Shown in pieces: positions 57,928-64,000 of a DNA stretch of 64,000 nt. The DNA is taken from contig OX579637.1 of assembly GCA_951230915.1 (NCBI GenBank), forward strand, positions 31,062,001 to 31,126,000, written 5' to 3'. A program made the translations under genes and the position numbers. Numbering within the stretch: position 1 is the stretch's first letter; the number at the start of each line of letters is the position of its first letter. The notes below the pieces were generated by a model, which saw nothing but the letters and a program-made list of their open reading frames with translations, did no database searches and had not been told where the DNA came from. The stretch is from Antitrichia curtipendula (Eukaryota; Streptophyta; Bryopsida; Hypnales; Leucodontaceae).

Positions 57928-58520
57928 ATAATAATTGGTATTTATTTGTCTAATAATTGAAATAAACATGAAAATTGAATTAGAACTCCAAAAATTCCCG
58001 CCACCGTAGATTAATGTAGTATTGCAAAATTCAAACCCCTCCCCAGACCTGACAAGTCTGAGAGGGGCAAACAAGATAAATGAATAATCTTACGAACAAG
58101 GATTCAGCATTAAGGTAGACAAGCCTATTACCACACTCATTCGCGATCAGACTTAGTTGGAGTCAACTTCAATGGGGTCACCTATTTTTTAAAGGTGTAT
58201 GCATGTTTCACAAATCAAATCTAAGTGGAATTATAATTGTTGAATTTGATTGCCCTGAAATTTCAAATCCACCCATGGATTAATTTATAAAAGTCAGATC
58301 AACAACCGATTACTGCCATAGATTGTATCTATGAGTACTTGGATATCCACCAATCAATGGTAGACACGTTACCCAAGCTTAAATTATTAATGAACTGATT
58401 TTGTCAGAAAAATAGATGGACTTAGATGAATATCAGGGTGGTAATGGGACCAAAAGTAAGATGTCGGAAATAGGAAGCTGGCGGAAATTGGTTGGTTTAC
58501 CTTAATTCAAATTAGGGGCT
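57928..58520. other. Stretch without a supported gene
   Basis: Nothing recognisable; short degenerate frames only. Confidence 0.5.
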
Positions 58521-58524
58521 TCCT

Positions 58525-58850
58525 CCACTGTTTTGGACGGCGTGCTCGACAGCCTTCTCGTACGCTCAACGGCATGTCCGTCCCCTGGACGCAATGTCCG
58601 TCCCCTAGACGGCCCTAGACGCCCCACGGCGGCCTGTCCGTCCCGTGGACGCATTGTCCGTCCCCTCGACGGCCCTGGATGCCGCTCAACGGCTTGTCTG
58701 TCCCCTAAACGCATTGTCCGTCCCCTCGACGGCCCTGGAAGCCTCACGACGGCCTGTCCATCATCTGGACAGCCTCCCCGTCCTCCGGAATGGGTATATA
58801 GTGCAATTTTGATTAACTTCCCTAACCAATGTCTCCTGCTCTGACGGTGC
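58525..58850 (+). promoter_or_regulatory. GC-rich minisatellite (GACGG/CCGTC class) with TATA-like box, upstream of kinase copy 2
   Basis: About six units around TGTCCGTCCCCTCGACGGCC run from 58565 to 58790. GGGTATATAGTGC follows at 58791-58803, then GTGCTCTCTTTTCCTG. The arrangement (GC array, TATA, gene) parallels P3, but with the second minisatellite type. The promoter role is inferred. Confidence 0.5.
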
Positions 58851-59159
58851 TCTCTTTTCCTGTATTGGTTGAGAGTGCGGGTGCTTGATTAGAGGTTGAT
58901 TTGAGGATTAAGGGGGGCGGTTTTTCACATTGTGGAACCCGAAACCCTAATTCCTTGACCCATTTTGATTATTGGTTTCTGTCTCGATGGTTGGTTGTGA
59001 TTTCTCAAAGATGAGGGTTGATGCATGGTTTACAAGGGTTGGAGAGGCATAAAATTCCGAATCATCTCCGGAATCAACAGATTGCATTTCAAAGGCTGTA
59101 GTTGCAGAAGGGGGCAATGTTGTGGCTGTTGGGGAGTCGTCAAAGGGAAAAAAAAAACA

Positions 59160-60644
59160 ATGGAAGAAGCGCAAAGCTGCAAATCCAAAGAAGTGGCCAA
59201 GCAAGGTTGCAACGCGCAAATTGCATGAAGTGGCATTGGATTTTTTGGAGCAGTATTCATTGGACAACTGAACACAACATACGTATCACACGGAGCACAG
59301 GGCGTGGATGCCATTAAAGCCAAGTTGAACCACATGTTTTGGACAACAATGAGTGGGGATGAGTGGCTGGAAGACCGCACAAAAGAAGAATTCACTCGTT
59401 CGTTGGATGCACAAGTGCAAATGTGTGTCTTCAACCTTGCTTAAGTTGCAGAAAAAATAAAAGGCTTTCAAAGGAGTGTAGCACCCAGGCAACAAGCATT
59501 GAATTTGTTGCACAAGAAGGTGTATTGATGGCATGACGCAATGCAACCACTATCTTCACACAACGTTTGTTCTCTTTTGTGGTTTCAACGAAGTCAGAAC
59601 TTGGTGTTTGGTCAAGTGGCTGCAGAAGGAGTGGTTTTCCTTGAAAGAGGAGTGGTGGTGGTTCCTGTGTCCGACCATACCAAACAAGGGGGGAACGGAA
59701 GGGTGCACAAGGTTTGTCTTCAAAGTTCAAAATACATTCCCAAGAAGATGGAATTAGCTGGGAAGTCAGCCTTGCACGTTGATCAATTGAAGAATTCGAG
59801 GGAGAAGTTGTCTATTGAGGCATTGGTTTGTCCATGCAATCATCCAAGGGTCATTAAATTCTTCGCTATAAATGACATGACCATGGAATGTTATTCTTAA
59901 TGGTGGAATGGAGGTACTCTCGGTGCTTTGTTTACACTTGATGAGAAGAATCGAGATTTAGATGAAAATGGGGAGTTGGCTTACCATGCAACTCTTCAAA
60001 CAATGCAAGAAGCCAAACGACTCATGACATATAGATGCAAGCGCACTGAACTTGCGTGAGCGATGATTTGCATTGTGGATGCAGTGCAGCAGTGCTCTCT
60101 ATTGCACAACGACATCACACCGGAGAATATTATGCTCTACTTTCCAAACGATGATGGAAGAACCGTGTGGATTGGTCTATGTAATTGGGGAATGGGTAGC
60201 CGCATCAATGAAGAAACCCCTTCTCTTTACCAATTCAATTGTCCAAGGAAGTTGCAAACCACCCAAGCGAAATGTTGGTGGGTGGCTCTAGAGTTGATGT
60301 ACTTGACTAGACAGACCGAAACTTCATCATCTTCAAATCGCATGGTGAAGCCACCGTGTGTTACTATACACACGGACGGATACTCCATAGGGAAATTGAC
60401 TATGAAGGTGTGGAAAAAAGATCATAGAAATGAAGAGATGATTCCTGACCATACGGCATTTGGTACGTTTCAAGCAACACTAGGTGATTTGTGCAAGGTG
60501 GAGCCACTACAACAATGATCGGTGACATATGCCGTGAAACGACTAAGTGGTGCTCCGACGTTTTGGACAACACCCAAGGATTGCTACCGCGAGTCACGTA
60601 AAGAACAAGAACTTGAAGACCAACGGGCAGAAAATGAAGACTAG
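59160..60644 (+). pseudogene. Protein kinase-like gene, copy 2 (pseudokinase by sequence, in-frame stops)
   Basis: Same family as 8296-9868. One frame stays in register from ATG 59160 to TAG 60642-60644, interrupted by TGA 59226-59228, TAA about 59442, TGA about 59527, TAA 59898-59900, TGA 60058-60060 and TGA 60516-60518. At 60058 and about 59527 copy 1 has Trp. The N-terminal extension includes EWLEDRTKEEFTRSLDAQVQ. The kinase part has QGGNGRVHKV as glycine loop, AGKS with the beta-3 Lys, HPRVIKFFAI, LHNDITPENIML (60102-60137) and then LCNWGMGSR, where DFG is replaced by NWG (60183-60191); the APE region is ALE. Loss of the magnesium-binding Asp makes it inactive even if translated. Copy 1 keeps DFG and APE. 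The GACGG-type minisatellite with TATA lies about 350 bp upstream. Confidence 0.65.
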
Positions 60645-61054
60645 ATAATAGTGTATTACAATATAGTATTATAGTTGCCAAATTAGTGTTTATTTAGCAC
60701 ATGCGATTATTAGGGTATAGGCTTGAGGACATCCGTAGCAATGTAGCATGCTTTGTGGCCTCAAGCTATTTTGTACTAATTTGGCTTATATGAAACGTTT
60801 ATTATCAAAACAAGTGAGTGTAATTTTATTTCGTTCCTTTCAATTTTTTATTTAAATGAATGGTTTTGTGCTACTTTTTTTGTGTTGCCTACAAATCCTA
60901 ATTCCACCCATTTATACAATAGTGATTAGTGATGAATTGATGTGGTCATGTGGATTGCCAAATATAATTTGAAATTAGAGACTTTTAGCTCTAAAGCCCG
61001 ACCGCCTTTTTTCCATCGAAAATCCCTTGAAATTTTTAAATCATTTCATTTTGA
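60645..61054. other. Short gene-free stretch
   Basis: 3' flank of kinase copy 2; nothing recognised. Confidence 0.5.
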
Positions 61055-62006
61055 TTAACCCCTAGAAGACCATGGCGTTTTTTCTGCAAAAAACACTCAA
61101 AACTGCCATTTCTAGTACAGTACCAAATACTCCCAAAAAAACTTTTTTTGGACTCATGTAACCGTATGATCTTGAAGTAAACTTGTTTGATTAGATGTAA
61201 AAAAAAATTAAGAAATTTCCACCATGTGGATTGTAAGATATTAGCATTTGAATTGACAAAAATCCTTTTTTGGTCCTCGCGAAAAACCAGGCAGCTGCAC
61301 TTCAGATGGTCATATTTGTATCAAAAAATGTTCAAATGGTGGTTACTCTTTAAATTCATTCTTCAAGTCAAGTTGGCTAAATGCTACAAAATTTTCAGAC
61401 CATTTGGAGTTGTAGAACATATAGGAAAAAAACACTGTGTACAAAGAACAATAGAATGATTCCAAATACTAAATTGTTAGTAATTTATTTATGGAATTGA
61501 AACTTTCCAATCCCAAAGGTTGAAATGTTGTGATAAACAAGCCACATCCATTTCTTAAATTTTTTTTCCAAAATATTTCAAATTGAGTTGAATAAAGGGC
61601 TTCAAAGTTTATTTTAGACTAGAGAATCCATAACTATTCACAAACTACTCACAAACTAAAACTCTTATAACTTTCATTTCATTAATCCAAATGGAATGAT
61701 TCAAAGCTTTTCATGTATATAAAAATCCAAAGAATCAGTTTTAAATTTAAATTTTTCAAAAAAGTAATTTTTGAAGATGTTTTTTTTTCTGCCCGAGTTG
61801 CCCGTCGAGCAAAGAAAACAAAATATCATACCATAACTTTTAAACTGTGTAGTTAGAAGCTATGAAAATTATTGGGCCTTGAAGCTACTCCTGGGCGCAT
61901 GTTGTGTGAAAATTTCAAAGCAAAAAAATTAAAAACTCCATTTGTAGTGAGCTGTCCAAAATTGCTATGTTGCCAAAATACGTAGTTTGGTCCTTTAGGG
62001 GGTTAA
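61055..62006. mobile_element. TTAA-bounded non-coding element 4
   Basis: The left end TTAACCCCTAGAAGACCATG and the reversed right end TTAACCCCCTAAAGGACCAA. The inside is AT-rich with GCCATTTCTAGTACA and CCATAACTTTTAAA, shared with element 3. The CCCTAGAA start next to TTAA is reminiscent of piggyBac ends, but no transposase is present. Confidence 0.6.
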
Positions 62007-62114
62007 TGAGATGAAAGTGATGAGGAGTTTTAGTTTGACGGTAGTTATGGAATATTGAATTTTTGCCCTATTTAACTACTTCTAGACTTTGCAAAATCCA
62101 GAAATAAAGAAGTG

Positions 62115-62250
62115 CTGAAATTCCATGATGTTTTCCTATGTACCTGGACAACTAGAAGTGTTGAAATCCCATGATGTTTTCCTATGTACCTGGACAACTA
62201 GAAGTGTTGAAATCCCATGATGTTTTCCTATGTATCTGGATATCTACCAA
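62115..62250 (+). repeat. 46-bp tandem repeat, three copies
   Basis: Copies begin at 62115, 62161 and 62207 (TTGAAATCCCATGATGTTTT, then CCTATGTACCTGGACAACTA). The first two are almost identical and the third diverges after TGGATATCTACC. The period of 46 is not a multiple of three. Confidence 0.9.
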
Positions 62251-62372
62251 TATATTACTGTTTTGTGTGCAAATATTTTGGAGGCGTTTACAGTATAAGC
62301 AGTGCTTTATGTGCTATAATGTCAAGGAATTCTATGGCAACTGTTCCATTCTTCTTACTGGTCTTATACGGA

Positions 62373-62396
62373 AGCCGTCTTATAGATAAGACGGCT
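62373..62396. other. Perfect 10-bp hairpin
   Basis: AGCCGTCTTA, loop TAGA, TAAGACGGCT. It could act as a terminator or structured RNA; nothing else supports either. Confidence 0.6.
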
Positions 62397-62871
62397 AAGG
62401 CTGGTCCTCGTCTACCAGGAGATCACATGATGAATAAATGCTTGAAGCAAATAAGCCTGTAACAACCAAGTAGACAAACTATAAGTGTCTTTAATACCTG
62501 TGTATACTATTTCAACTAAAATTCCATCACAACTGAGAGAGAAGATGAAGTCTGCACTCCATCTACATTGCGAAGACTATATTCTGATTTCCATGCACAT
62601 GTAAACGACATCTACTATAATAACAAAGAAAACAGAACCCTATATTCAACTCTGGGGTGCGTAGTGATTTAATACCATGAACATACATATTCATCATGAT
62701 ATCATATGCTATTTCATGTCACGAACAACATCATTGAGGAAGATTGATGTACATCAACCTAACCTACATAGAAAATTGTTCCACAGAATTCAAGTTGTCA
62801 CATCAATTATTGATTGGACAATGCGTCGTGAGAACTCACAATGATCGAGAAGGCCCCCATACAGTACTCTA
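62397..62871. other. Stretch without a supported gene
   Basis: 3' flank of the minus-strand DUF7869 copy C; no feature recognised. Confidence 0.5.
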
Positions 62872-64000
62872 TCAAGGATCCACCTCGTTGGACCTGTTAA
62901 GATTTTCTAGAGCTGCCTCCCTACTAATCTTAGGAATCTTCCGTGACTTTGGATCCACTATCTTGGACCAATTAGAATACACTACACAGCTAGCATCCAC
63001 CCACGTGGGGGCAGTGTTCTCAACAATCCATTTACCGTACCAACAATTCCGGTACCGCAATTCCAATGTGCTTTCGGAGTTATCCGGTTGCCAATATTGA
63101 ATCAAGAACTTACTGTTATTAACATCTCCTTCCACTCTGCATACGGTGGACAATGCTCTTCCTTGCCACACAGCACAAATGGCGGGATCCTCAAGTCTCA
63201 GAAGTACCCATGAGCCTCGTCGTATATCAAGCCACAGATTGAAGCATTCCTTAGGCGCTTCATTAGTGGGACCGCAGTAAGGTTTAGGGATCTCTTCTTC
63301 CGGAACCACGTCCAAGGGATTTACTCTAGACCCATGGCGATGAACTTCATCATGCGAGACCCTCCAATCATGCTCAGGCCAAAAGCCTTCCACCAATTCC
63401 GGGGGACAATCGGGTAGGGATTCCTTCAGCACATCCACCACATGCTTCCAATAATCTACATATGGACCAAATGCTGATGCAAAACCCTCACATTTTGACA
63501 TTGCGTTTTCCTAGTACTGAATGTATTTCTCAAGCCCTACCATAATGAAACCTTTGTTCAATGTAGCTTTCCGTGCCGTAGCTTGAGCTTTCTCTTGATT
63601 CCCAATCAAAATGGGAACCTCACTACCCCACAATGGCTTAAATGGAACAGGTTTCGGACACCCAGAAGGGAGCATCAGATGACCATTTCTGTCAATCTTC
63701 CAAAGTCGTTGAGAAGGTTTATGAGATGGCAACCATTGTGAATCAACTGCAGACTTCTTATATTTCATGACAAGAACCCCATCAGTGTCCACATAGAACT
63801 TGAAAAGATGCATCTCGCCCAATCCAATCAATCTAGCCCCACCACTACTTTGATAACCTTTCACAAATGACTTGAAGTCCGCAACCTCTTGTATAAATTC
63901 TGGCATGAATGACAGTTCCTGGGACTGCATGAAGGCTTTTATAAGGTCCACAACAACAAAAGTATTCTTACTTTTCAAGGCCTTAGAGAGATGGCTGAAA
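62872..64000 (-). pseudogene. DUF7869-like transposon protein, copy C (C-terminal part, cut by right edge)
   Basis: The frame runs from the right edge to TGA 62872-62874 with a single stop, TAG 63511-63513. It aligns to copies A and B from just after the GHTHxDxD motif: LIKAFMQSQELSFMPEFIQE, FKFYVDTDGVLVMKYKKS, PSQRLWKIDRNGHLMLPSGC, ESLPDCPPELVEGFWPEHDW, then a long C-terminal domain with FNLWLDIRRGSWVLLRL and FLIQYWQPDNSES. The frame continues open to base 64000 (FSHLSKALKSKNTFVV), so the catalytic core probably lies beyond the window. It is divergent from A and B over the last 200 residues, so it is an older or different subfamily member. Confidence 0.65.

Noticed and set aside
58502..58844. 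Open frames on both strands upstream of kinase copy 2
   Set aside because: Periodic translation of the minisatellite.
22429..63513. Genetic-code reassignment of TAG
   Set aside because: TAG is common among interruptions, but TGA and TAA also interrupt the same families, and TAG ends other frames at natural positions. Decay explains all three more simply.

Overview
The window looks like nuclear DNA of a streptophyte plant, probably a non-seed lineage (bryophyte, lycophyte, fern or charophyte). It has spliceosomal GT-AG introns, CCCTAAA-type telomere-like tracts, plant-type hAT and DUF7869-like transposon proteins, and one recognisable land-plant gene, a relative of the flowering regulator LUMINIDEPENDENS (LD). 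No rRNA, tRNA, CRISPR array or bacterial operon was seen. I cannot name the species.

Layout. 0-2.2 kb: decayed hAT transposase (-). 3.3-12.7 kb: a cluster of multi-copy genes, namely a coiled-coil protein (-), a protein kinase (+) and a second coiled-coil protein (+). Each is preceded by a GC-rich minisatellite and a similar core promoter. 13.9-17.5 kb: a 5'-truncated LD-like gene (+). 18.5-22.0 kb: a RING fragment (-), an FCP1-like HAD phosphatase (+) and a Ser/Pro-rich reading frame (+). 22.4-24.7 kb: a two-exon gene (-) with a possible ParB/sulfiredoxin-like GQH motif and an RGG-rich middle. 24.7-33.3 kb: many copies of a GATAA palindrome on either side of a long AT-rich gene-free stretch. 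33.3-38.0 kb: a DUF7869-like transposon gene (+) split by a 1.9-kb insertion. 41.1-47.5 kb: a multi-exon gene (+) with a ParB-like N-terminal part and a DNA-methyltransferase-like C-terminal part; its upstream region carries a different palindrome. 47.5-49.2 kb and 62.9-64.0 kb: two more DUF7869-like copies (-). 52.3-54.5 kb: coiled-coil/RING gene (-). 56.7-57.9 kb: fold-back element. 59.2-60.6 kb: second kinase copy (+). Non-coding repeats bounded by TTAA with CCCCTAAAG-like ends are scattered through the right third.

Themes. (1) Nearly every protein-coding locus is a decayed copy. Most carry premature stops while keeping their reading frame over 1-2 kb. My hand count is about 23 TAG, 17 TGA and 5 TAA, which suggests C-to-T change at methylated CG and CHG sites more than ordinary indel drift. 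(2) Unrelated multi-copy genes (coiled-coil, kinase, RING, hAT, DUF7869) sit directly downstream of one of two GC-rich minisatellite types, and several share a core promoter. (3) Two palindrome families occur in arrays upstream of gene starts, and their arms vary with preserved or partly preserved pairing. These three patterns are the least explained parts of the window.
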